Below the pieces are notes generated by a model that saw only the letters and a list, made by a program, of their open reading frames with translations, was not told the origin of the DNA and made no database searches. Position numbers and translations under genes: made by a program. DNA of 13,348 nt from Sphingomonadales bacterium (lineage in GTDB: Bacteria > Pseudomonadota > Alphaproteobacteria > Sphingomonadales > Sphingomonadaceae): contig RDXA01000365.1 in NCBI GenBank assembly GCA_004292705.1, forward strand, positions 1 to 13,348, given 5' to 3'. Shown here in pieces: positions 7,021 through 13,348 of the stretch (position 1 is the first letter of the stretch; every line of letters begins with the position of its first letter).

Positions 7021-9134
7021 GCCGCGAACTGCGCTTCGAGAACTGGCTCCGCCCCGCGCGCCGCCGCGCGGCGATCGATGTTGGGCTCGTGTGGCTTCCG
7101 TTGGTGCTGGTAATCGCGGCGCTTGGCTGGGCGGTGGGCAGCGCGGGTATGGGCGCTGCGATCCTGTTGATGGGCGGCCTTGCCCTTGGCTGGGCCGCAA
7201 GCCGTGTCGCCAGCCGGTTTGACCGGGGCTGGCTGGTGCGGCGCATGAATGCGCGCGAGATCCAGCTTGAGGACAGCGCCGGGCTGCTCTTTGCCGAGGC
7301 CGAACTCGGCCCGCTCGAACGCCTGCAGGCTGACCGGATTGCCACCCGGGTCGACGCCATCGATCCCGTGAGCCTTGCGGATGGCTGGTCGCGGCGCGGC
7401 ATCGCCATCGCGTGGGGCCTTGGTGCGATTGCCTTGGCGGCGATCTTTGTCTGGCAGGTGCAGGAGGCCACCGTTCCGCCGCTCGCAACGCCCGCGCCAA
7501 GCGCTGGCGCTGCGCCGGGCGAACCGCGTCTCACCGGCCAACGTGTCAGGATTGTGCCGCCCGCCTATACCGGGCTTGCCCCCCGTTACGCCGAAAGCCT
7601 CGACATTCGCGCGCCGATGGGATCGCGGATCGAGTGGACGCTAGCCTTTGCCCCGCAGCCTCCATCCGCCGCGTTGCAACTGGTGGGCGGCCAGCGCCTG
7701 CCGCTTGCGCGTGGCGACGAGGGCTGGAGCGGTGCGCTGCGGCTCGACGTGCCATCGCTCTACCGCATCACCGCCGATGGAATGCCGGGAGCAAGTCCCG
7801 CGCATCGGCTTGAGCCGATTGCCGACGAGCCGCCGCAAGTGCGGGTGATCGAGCCCGCCTCGGGCCTCGTCATGATGCGGCCCGGCCAGCGCAGCTGGCG
7901 CGTAGTGTTCGAGGCGAGCGATGACTATGCGGTTGACCAGCTCGCCCGGCTGACCCTTACCACCGCAATCGGCGAAGGCGAGAATGTCCGCTTTGCCGAG
8001 CGCAGTCAGACGATCACCGGCACCGGTGATCGTCGGCGCAGGCGCTTCGTGGTCGATTTTCCGCTGGCGTCCTTCGGGCTGCAGCCGGGTAGCGATCTGA
8101 TCGCGCAGCTGACCGTTGCCGACACCCGCTCGCCGGGCCCGCAGATGGTCCGCGGCCCGGGGGTGATCTTGCGCTTTCCCGCGCCCGAACCGCCGCAGGC
8201 CGAAGGGCTCGATCTGATGGCAAAGCAGCAGATGCCCGCCTATTTCCGCAGCCAGCGTCAGGTCATCATCGATACCGAGGCGCTGATCCGGCAGCGCGGG
8301 AACCTGAGCGCAGACGAGTTCATGTTGCGCTCTGACACGATCGGGGTCGACCAGCGGTTGCTGCGCCTGCGCTATGGCCAGTTTGTTGGGATGGAGGCAG
8401 AGGAGACGCCCCGGCCACCCATGCCGACATCGGACAAAGAAACGCCGCGCGAAAAGGCCGAGCCGGAGCATTACGATGGCGACGGCCACGATCACGGCGC
8501 CGCACCGGAATCCCCCGTCTTTGGCGACCTCGGCAACATCACCGCTGAATATGGCCATGTGCATGACGAGAGCGAAGCGGCGACCCTGCTCGATCCCGAT
8601 ACCCGCGCGCTGCTGAAAAGTGCGCTCGATGCCATGTGGGACGCCGAGCTTAACCTGCGTTCGGGCCGTCCCGACGCGGCGCTGCCGTTCGAGAACAAGG
8701 CGCTGGACTATATCAAGCAGGTTCAGCAGGCGACCCGCATCTACCTGCCCAGGATCGGATCAAAGCAGCCGCCAATCGATATGGCGCGGCGCATGAGCGG
8801 CAAGCGCGAGGGGATCGTCGGGGGCGGGGCGGTGCTTACCCCCTTTGCCATCGAGGACGCGGTCCCCGCCACGGCATGGCGGGCGCTGGCGGCTCCGGGT
8901 GTCATCGATCTTGAGGGGCTGGATCGCTGGGTGCGCGGTAACAGCGCCCGGATCCGTGATCCTTTGGCGGTTCTTGCGGCGATTGATGCGGTGCGCGGGG
9001 CACCGGCTTCGCGCGCCGTGCGCGAACGGCTGCGCGGACAGCTCTGGGCGGTGCTGACCCAGCCGCCTGCGCAGGTCCGTCGCCGCAATGATGGCGGTGC
9101 ACTGGGCCGCCGCTACCTTCAGGGCTTGCGCTGA
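7017..9134 (+). CDS. DUF4175-like multi-pass membrane protein
   Basis: The 705-residue protein is most like the DUF4175 family of uncharacterised membrane proteins found with MoxR/DUF58 genes. Helices are visible at about 23-40, 44-62 and 129-147. They are followed by a Pro/Ala linker and an extracytoplasmic-looking beta-rich part (ASDDYAVDQLARLTL, beginning near residue 300). Then comes a helical part with FRSQRQVIIDTEALIRQRGN and LRLRYGQFVGMEAEE, stretches I associate with this family. Residues 459-522 form an acidic, Pro- and His-rich linker (EHYDGDGHDHG at 484-494, EYGHVHDESE at 511-520). A helical C-terminal part includes LRSGRPDAALPFENKALDYI. The start overlaps the previous stop (ATGA). 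A perfect 12-bp inverted repeat lies inside the gene at 8009-8034. Function is unknown; it is probably a structural or regulatory subunit of the same membrane complex. Confidence 0.65.
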   Translation: MSRELRFENWLRPARRRAAIDVGLVWLPLVLVIAALGWAVGSAGMGAAILLMGGLALGWAASRVASRFDRGWLVRRMNAREIQLEDSAGLLFAEAELGPLERLQADRIATRVDAIDPVSLADGWSRRGIAIAWGLGAIALAAIFVWQVQEATVPPLATPAPSAGAAPGEPRLTGQRVRIVPPAYTGLAPRYAESLDIRAPMGSRIEWTLAFAPQPPSAALQLVGGQRLPLARGDEGWSGALRLDVPSLYRITADGMPGASPAHRLEPIADEPPQVRVIEPASGLVMMRPGQRSWRVVFEASDDYAVDQLARLTLTTAIGEGENVRFAERSQTITGTGDRRRRRFVVDFPLASFGLQPGSDLIAQLTVADTRSPGPQMVRGPGVILRFPAPEPPQAEGLDLMAKQQMPAYFRSQRQVIIDTEALIRQRGNLSADEFMLRSDTIGVDQRLLRLRYGQFVGMEAEETPRPPMPTSDKETPREKAEPEHYDGDGHDHGAAPESPVFGDLGNITAEYGHVHDESEAATLLDPDTRALLKSALDAMWDAELNLRSGRPDAALPFENKALDYIKQVQQATRIYLPRIGSKQPPIDMARRMSGKREGIVGGGAVLTPFAIEDAVPATAWRALAAPGVIDLEGLDRWVRGNSARIRDPLAVLAAIDAVRGAPASRAVRERLRGQLWAVLTQPPAQVRRRNDGGALGRRYLQGLR
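8009..8034. repeat. Perfect 12-bp inverted repeat inside the DUF4175-like gene
   Basis: GACGATCACCGG (8009-8020) and CCGGTGATCGTC (8023-8034) are exact reverse complements separated by CA. In RNA this would give about an 11-bp stem with a GCAC loop. It encodes part of the ordinary-looking stretch SQTITGTGDRRRR, so it could be chance, a protein-binding site, or a hairpin affecting downstream expression within the operon. No T-run follows, so an intrinsic terminator is unlikely. Confidence 0.6.
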
Positions 9135-10943
9135 ATGCTCACGCCTGAGACCCTTTCCGCCCTGCTAATCTCTGCGGGCGCGTTGGCGGCGGCTGTCCGG
9201 CTGCTGCTACGGCGTCGTGACTGGCGGGCGGGGCTGTTGGCGCTGCTGACCATAGCGAGCGGTCTTGTGCTCTATCTCGCCCTGTTTCCGCCGCGCTTGC
9301 CGGTGGGCGGAGAGACACTGCTGGTAGCTTCTGCCGAGACCCCGGCCAGCGCGCGCGCGGGGCCGGGCGAGGTACTGGTCGCGCTGCCCGAAGCGCCGCC
9401 GCTCCCCGGCGCTGAACAGGTGCCCGATCTTGCCACAGCGCTCCGCCGTCATGAACAGGTCCAGCGTATCCGCATCTTGGGCCGCGGCCTTACCCAGCGC
9501 GACCGCGATGCCGATGCGGGCCTGCCGGCCCAGTTCACCCCCCTGCCGCTCCCGCCCGGTCTGGTTCGGCTCGATCCGCCTGCGGACACACCCTCCGGCG
9601 CAGTGTTTGCGTTTGCGGGCGAGGCGGCGGGAATCGATGGCGGGATGGCAGAGCTGCTCGATCCGGCCGGGCGCGTGGTCGATCGTCGGCAAATCGGCGC
9701 CGAGGGTGGCTTTACCCTCGGCAGCACGGCGCGTGCGCCGGGCCTGTCCCGGTTCACGCTGCGCCTGCGCGGGCGCGACACAAAGATCGTGTCGGATACG
9801 CCGGTGCCGCTGCGCACGCTGGCCGAGCAGCCCTTGCGGGCGCTGCTGATCGGCGCTCCCTCGCCCGAGGCGAAGTATCTGCGGCGGTGGGCGGAGGATT
9901 CGGGGATCGAGCTCCAAAGCCGGCTGGATGCAGGCGGCGGTGTCGATCTGGGCGACGCGCAGGTGAGCCTTGACGCGGCGACCTTGGGAGAGCGCGATGT
10001 CGTCATCATCGACGACCGCTCGCTGGCTGCACTCGGCAGCGGTTCGCGCGCGGCGCTGGCGCAGGCCGTGGCAGGCGGGCTGGGAGTGGTGGTGCGCATG
10101 ACTGCCCCTGCCACCTCCGCCGGACGCGAAATCTGGCGTTCTCTCGGGCTGACGGTCAATGAGGCAAGCGAGATTGCACCGGTCGCCCTGCCGCCCCTCG
10201 CCGTCGATGCAGATGCGCTTTTGGTGCGTCGCGGACCAGGCTCGGCCGATGTTCCTGCGCAGATCAATACACTCGATGATCCCGCGCCCGATCTGGGCCG
10301 CTGGCGCGCGGAAGCGGGGCCGGACTTCGTCGCCGCCGTCACCGACGCCGAGGGCGGGGTGCTGTCTGGCTGGCAGCAGCGTGGCGAGGGGCGGGTGGCG
10401 CTGTGGACTGTCGCCAACAGCTTTGCCCTTGTCCTTAACGGCCAGTCGGATCGCTATTACCAGTGGTGGAGCGAGACCGTGAGCGCGGTCACCCGGCCCG
10501 AAACCCTGTTCCGGCCCGACCTGCCGCGTCTCATCAAGCCGGGCGAACGGATGGCGATCTGCGGGTTGGCGGGATCGGTCCGGGTCATTGCCCCGGATGC
10601 CACCGAAACTGCGCTGCTAATCGACCCTGCGGCCGGCCCCCGCGGGTGCGCAGCCTATTGGCCTGCCCGCGCGGGCGAGCACATGATCGTGCAGACCGGC
10701 AAGAATGGCAGTCAGACCTTTGCCTTCGATGTCCTGCCCGCAATGGCGCTGGACGCCATCACTGCGCGCGAGACGGCCGAAGCCACCAGCCGCTGGGCAG
10801 CAGCGCAGGCTGCATCCGGCAAGGGCAAGGTGTCCGACCGACGCGGCCCGGCATGGCCTTGGTTCATCGCCTGGCTGCTGCTCAGCAGCGGCTTGTGGTT
10901 CGGTGAGCGCCGCTGGCTTGGGCGCCCAATGACTGTCGCCTGA
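9135..10943 (+). CDS. Membrane protein of unknown function with amidotransferase-like segment
   Basis: The 602-residue protein has two N-terminal helices (about 8-25 and 31-51), a long, probably extracytoplasmic, middle and a C-terminal helix (about 575-590, PWFIAWLLLSSGLWFGER) with a short basic tail. This arrangement echoes the BatA-like protein upstream. The segment DVVIIDDRSLAALGSGSR onward (from residue 288) to GGLGVVVRM resembles a class I amidotransferase-like fold without an obvious catalytic Cys. Only two cysteines are present, in ERMAICGLAG and GPRGCAAYW near the C-terminal third, and they could form a disulfide. ATG 9135 directly follows the preceding stop, with AGGG at 9121-9124. 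It is the last gene of the run before a gap of about 400 nt. No family name is recognised with confidence. Its position suggests a further subunit of the MoxR/DUF58 membrane module. Confidence 0.72.
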   Translation: MLTPETLSALLISAGALAAAVRLLLRRRDWRAGLLALLTIASGLVLYLALFPPRLPVGGETLLVASAETPASARAGPGEVLVALPEAPPLPGAEQVPDLATALRRHEQVQRIRILGRGLTQRDRDADAGLPAQFTPLPLPPGLVRLDPPADTPSGAVFAFAGEAAGIDGGMAELLDPAGRVVDRRQIGAEGGFTLGSTARAPGLSRFTLRLRGRDTKIVSDTPVPLRTLAEQPLRALLIGAPSPEAKYLRRWAEDSGIELQSRLDAGGGVDLGDAQVSLDAATLGERDVVIIDDRSLAALGSGSRAALAQAVAGGLGVVVRMTAPATSAGREIWRSLGLTVNEASEIAPVALPPLAVDADALLVRRGPGSADVPAQINTLDDPAPDLGRWRAEAGPDFVAAVTDAEGGVLSGWQQRGEGRVALWTVANSFALVLNGQSDRYYQWWSETVSAVTRPETLFRPDLPRLIKPGERMAICGLAGSVRVIAPDATETALLIDPAAGPRGCAAYWPARAGEHMIVQTGKNGSQTFAFDVLPAMALDAITARETAEATSRWAAAQAASGKGKVSDRRGPAWPWFIAWLLLSSGLWFGERRWLGRPMTVA

Positions 10944-10999
10944 TCTGCGGCTGTCACAACAACGCAATTGGGCCACGATCGACCTTTCGTGCATCGGCG

Positions 11000-11019
11000 C
11001 GGTGTTCAGACCAACACCG
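11000..11019. repeat. Inverted repeat, 7-bp arms
   Basis: CGGTGTT (11000-11006) pairs with AACACCG (11013-11019) across a 6-nt loop. It lies 57 nt after the stop of the 602-residue protein gene. It could stabilise the 3' end of the operon transcript or act as a Rho-dependent end structure. It has no T-run. Confidence 0.35.
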
Positions 11020-11037
11020 ATAGCGTGCCGATTGACC

Positions 11038-11054
11038 CGAGGAGAGGCTCCTCG
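11038..11054. repeat. Inverted repeat, 7-bp arms
   Basis: CGAGGAG (11038-11044) pairs with CTCCTCG (11048-11054) across an AGG loop, a compact GC-rich hairpin. It follows the first hairpin by about 20 nt. It has no T-run. Its role is unknown. Confidence 0.35.
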
Positions 11055-11139
11055 CATAACCAAGGGCAGCCTCGGTTTCTGCTTCGCGCTCAAATCACAC
11101 TCAATAAGTCAGTCGCCGACGTTTACCGAAAGCTGCCGA

Positions 11140-11167
11140 AAGACCGAACTTCGACAGTGTCGGTCTT
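11140..11167. repeat. Inverted repeat, 8-bp arms, possible operator
   Basis: AAGACCGA (11140-11147) pairs with TCGGTCTT (11160-11167). Inside it, ACT and AGT can pair further with one bulged base. The right arm abuts TTGATC (11166-11171), a possible -35 element of the downstream gene, so the repeat may be an operator rather than a terminator. No T-run follows. Confidence 0.35.
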
Positions 11168-11193
11168 GATCAAGGCTAACACGTTGTTACATA
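11166..11193 (+). promoter_or_regulatory. Weak candidate promoter for the methyltransferase fusion gene
   Basis: TTGATC (11166-11171) and TACATA (11188-11193) are separated by 16 bases and loosely fit a sigma-70-type promoter. This would leave an untranslated leader of about 140 nt before ATG 11342. The match is poor, and alphaproteobacterial promoters are hard to read by eye, so this is only a suggestion. Confidence 0.18.
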
Positions 11194-11327
11194 GACCTTT
11201 TTAGATGCGCATCACAGCCTCGGAGAATGAGCAAGAGCTGACTCCTGTAGCTAACTTCTCTGGCTGGATATCAAAATCTTTAATCATTCTGTTGCAAGGT
11301 GAACGGCAAATCAATCATTATGGTCTT

Positions 11328-11333
11328 GAGGAG
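11328..11333 (+). promoter_or_regulatory. Ribosome binding site fixing the start of the fusion gene
   Basis: GAGGAG lies eight bases upstream of ATG 11342. It rules out the nearby ATG at 11320, which is in another frame and upstream of this site. Confidence 0.75.
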
Positions 11334-11341
11334 TTGGCGGG

Positions 11342-13348
11342 ATGGGCGTGGTACAGAAGTTGACGCCGGTGAAGGATTCGATCGTCTGGTCGCTCCTGCA
11401 CCGGTTTTATCAAGAAAAGGGCCCCGAGGCCTGGTCTAAGGAGCTTGTTCCGCAGGGTTCCACCGCCAACTGCTACACCGCTGATGTCTATGCTGCCATT
11501 GCTGCGGATTTCCTGCGCGATTGTGCCGCGATGGACGGTGCGCAGCGGCCGATGATCATCGAACTGGGCGGGGGCAGCGGGCGTTTTGCCTGGCAGTTCC
11601 TCAACCGGCTCCTGCGCTACCAGTTCAGCAAGGATGAAAGCGTCCCCGAGTTCACCTACATGCTCACCGATGCGGCCGAGCGCAATGTGCACAACTGGCA
11701 ATCCAAGCGGCGATTTCGCTCGCTGATCGACGACGGAAAGCTGCAATTCGGTCAGTTGCTGGTCGAGGCCGAGCCGGTGATCAAAACTGCTGGCGGGGAC
11801 ACCATCACCCCGGCTGATCTGGCCGGCCGTCCGGTGATCATCATCGCCAACTATCTGTTCGACTGCATACCATCGGACATGTTCCGAATTCGGGATCACG
11901 AGATCCGCCGCGTACTGGTTGGCATCGAATCCGAAACCGAAGGCTTTCTTGACCAGCCGCTTACCGGCTTTGAGGGATTGTCCGAAACCTTTGCCACACG
12001 CAAGCTTGACGGCGATCCGACCGGGCATCCGGCGATCGATGCGATCCTGCAGAAGTATGCCGAGCGCGAGGGCGATTTCTATGTCACCGTGCCGGAAGAA
12101 AGCTTCCGCTTCCTTGAAAGCTTTTCCAACCGCCGCGCGCCGATGATGCTGCTGGCGGGCGATCTGGCCTATTCCGACCCGAATGATTTCGATCTGGAAA
12201 GCCCGTTCATTTTCGACAGCTATTTCGCCCACTATACCAATTTCGACATGTTCGCCGAACTGTTCCGGTCCAAGGCGGGCAAGGTCGCATTCGAGCGGCT
12301 CAAGGACCGCGACTTTTCGTGCGGCGCCTTTATCATGCCGGGCGACGGATCGACGATGGACAACCTGCCGATGACCTACAAGTCGGCGCAGGACAAGCTC
12401 AAGGAATTCAACCCCTACGACGCCCATGAATTGTGCGATCTGATCAAGGATACAGTCGAGGAAGCGAGCTTCCGGCAAATCTTTGCCTGGGTGCGGTTTG
12501 CCAAGTTCGATCCCTCGGTGGCCCAGGCCTGCCTTCCGATGGTCTTCACGCAACTGCAGCAAGGCCATCAGGACCCCGATCGGCAGCAATTGTTCCAGAT
12601 CTATATGGAGTCCTATCGCTCGTTCTTCCCCGACGGCGGCGATGTCAGCTTCGATGTGGCACTGGCCCAGATGCTGCTGGCGATCCAGTATAATGAGGAA
12701 GCGCTGGAACTCATTGAGTCCTCACTGGAGGAATTCGGGCCCAAGGCCACGCGCCTTTATGTCAAGGCGTTGATCCTCCTGCGCCTGAAGCGAAAGGGGC
12801 AGGCGCGCAAGGCGCTGGAGCAGGCGCTGGCGATGGAGCCCGATTTCGGGCCCGGCATCCGCCTGATGGCCGAACATTTCGCCAAGGCTCCGGCCGAGGT
12901 GGCTGTCGCCGAGGCACCCGCGACGCCTTACGAACATCTGCGGGTCGACTACACCGATGTCGACGTGCGCACCAAGGCGCGGGACATTTTCGCCAGATCG
13001 GGCGTGGTGCTGATCGACAACCTCATCCAGCCCGGCCTGCTCGAAGAGCTCCGCGTGGCCTACAAGGAAGCGGTCGAGAACTGGCAGAATGCCGGCCTGG
13101 GCAAGCCCAACAACGTCGGTGACAAGCGCTTCACCGTGCCGATCCGGATGCAGGCACCGTTCAACAATCCCGCCTTGTTTGCCAATCCGGTCATCATGGA
13201 TCTCCTGACAACGGCGATGGGCGACAAGCCTATCCTCAATGCCTTCGGCGCGGTTGTGACCCGCAAGAACGCGCGGATGCAGCACGTCCACCGCGAACAC
13301 CCGCTGCTTTTTGCCGAAGATGCCGTCAATGTGGTCCTGCCGACCTAT
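11342..13348 (+). CDS. Methyltransferase-TPR-PhyH-like dioxygenase fusion (3' end cut by window)
   Basis: At least 669 residues are visible and the frame is still open at the right edge. The N-terminal part carries a class I SAM-dependent methyltransferase signature, IIELGGGSGRFAWQFLNRLL (72-91). It is preceded by STANCYTADVYAAIAADFLRD (40-60) and followed by VIIIANYLFDCIPSDMF (165-181), the post-strand-4 motif. It resembles a methyltransferase family often joined to TPRs and is distantly MidA-like. Residues about 437-512 form helix pairs resembling TPRs (LYVKALILLRLKRKGQARKA). From about 545 a phytanoyl-CoA dioxygenase (PhyH)-like domain begins (FARSGVVLIDNLIQPGLLEEL). It reaches QHVHREHPLLF, where His650 and Glu652 sit at the iron-binding HxD position; the second His and 2-oxoglutarate Arg would lie beyond the window. 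ATG 11342 has GAGGAG at 11328-11333. No signal peptide is seen, so it is probably cytoplasmic. Substrate unknown; modification of a peptide or small molecule is possible. Confidence 0.82.
   Translation, partial: MGVVQKLTPVKDSIVWSLLHRFYQEKGPEAWSKELVPQGSTANCYTADVYAAIAADFLRDCAAMDGAQRPMIIELGGGSGRFAWQFLNRLLRYQFSKDESVPEFTYMLTDAAERNVHNWQSKRRFRSLIDDGKLQFGQLLVEAEPVIKTAGGDTITPADLAGRPVIIIANYLFDCIPSDMFRIRDHEIRRVLVGIESETEGFLDQPLTGFEGLSETFATRKLDGDPTGHPAIDAILQKYAEREGDFYVTVPEESFRFLESFSNRRAPMMLLAGDLAYSDPNDFDLESPFIFDSYFAHYTNFDMFAELFRSKAGKVAFERLKDRDFSCGAFIMPGDGSTMDNLPMTYKSAQDKLKEFNPYDAHELCDLIKDTVEEASFRQIFAWVRFAKFDPSVAQACLPMVFTQLQQGHQDPDRQQLFQIYMESYRSFFPDGGDVSFDVALAQMLLAIQYNEEALELIESSLEEFGPKATRLYVKALILLRLKRKGQARKALEQALAMEPDFGPGIRLMAEHFAKAPAEVAVAEAPATPYEHLRVDYTDVDVRTKARDIFARSGVVLIDNLIQPGLLEELRVAYKEAVENWQNAGLGKPNNVGDKRFTVPIRMQAPFNNPALFANPVIMDLLTTAMGDKPILNAFGAVVTRKNARMQHVHREHPLLFAEDAVNVVLPTY

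Larger units (their letters stand above)
10944..11341. other. Intergenic region of about 400 nt with three hairpins
   Basis: The stretch is visibly less GC-rich than the genes around it, especially from about 11180 to 11320. A short open frame from a TTG at 10968 to 11204 has no plausible protein features, so no gene is called. Three short inverted repeats follow one another (11000-11019, 11038-11054, 11140-11167). None is followed by a T-run, so no intrinsic terminator is called. The region should contain the end of the preceding operon's transcript and the promoter of the methyltransferase fusion gene. Confidence 0.6.

Noticed and set aside
11140..11167. Intrinsic terminator for the eight-gene run
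   Set aside because: The stem is followed by GATCAAGG, not by a run of T, and it is nearly 200 nt after the last stop.
10968..11204. Possible small gene in the gap (78 codons from TTG)
   Set aside because: It has no ribosome binding site, no hydrophobic or structured pattern, and its frame runs through the three hairpins.
11292..11321. Promoter-like pair TTGCAA and CATTAT
   Set aside because: It would place the transcript start at or just inside the GAGGAG ribosome site of the downstream gene, so it is unlikely to be its promoter.
11318..12589. Open frame of 423 codons on the - strand opposite the methyltransferase domain
   Set aside because: It mirrors the methyltransferase frame, which has motif I, a post-strand-4 motif and a strong ribosome site. 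No domain is visible on the - strand.

Overview
The window looks like a GC-rich alphaproteobacterial chromosome, most likely from Sphingomonadales (Erythrobacter/Sphingomonas-like). I infer this from the protein families, their order and the codon use, not from any marker gene. All ten supported genes lie on the + strand. Large open frames on the - strand are mirror images of the real genes, as expected at this GC content.

Layout: (1) A non-coding leader at 1-218 holds a tight palindrome and two direct repeats. (2) Positions 219-10943 hold eight tightly packed genes: a Tat-signal TldD-type metalloprotease, a TldE/PmbA-like partner without a signal peptide, a secreted DUF4159 protein, a MoxR-type AAA+ ATPase, a DUF58 protein with a von Willebrand A-type metal site, a BatA-like membrane protein, a DUF4175-like membrane protein and a 602-residue membrane protein of unknown function. 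Gaps run from 27 nt down to 4-nt start/stop overlaps, so this is probably one operon, or two closely joined units (TldD/E, then DUF4159 onward). (3) A gap of about 400 nt, less GC-rich than the genes, holds three short hairpins and no convincing gene. (4) From 11342 past the right edge runs one large gene fusing a SAM-dependent methyltransferase, a TPR-like helical segment and a phytanoyl-CoA-dioxygenase-like domain.

How the genes may work together (inference): MoxR and DUF58 form a cytoplasmic ATPase/adaptor pair of the kind that remodels or activates client proteins. The three membrane proteins could anchor it to the inner membrane. DUF4159 and the TldD/TldE protease would act on the periplasmic side, with TldE probably exported as a passenger of Tat-targeted TldD. 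The least expected feature is the pairing of an exported TldD/E protease with a MoxR/DUF58 membrane module. The best candidates for follow-up are the Cys-to-Asp change at the apparent third zinc-ligand position of TldD, the degenerate Tat motif of DUF4159, and the methyltransferase-TPR-dioxygenase fusion.
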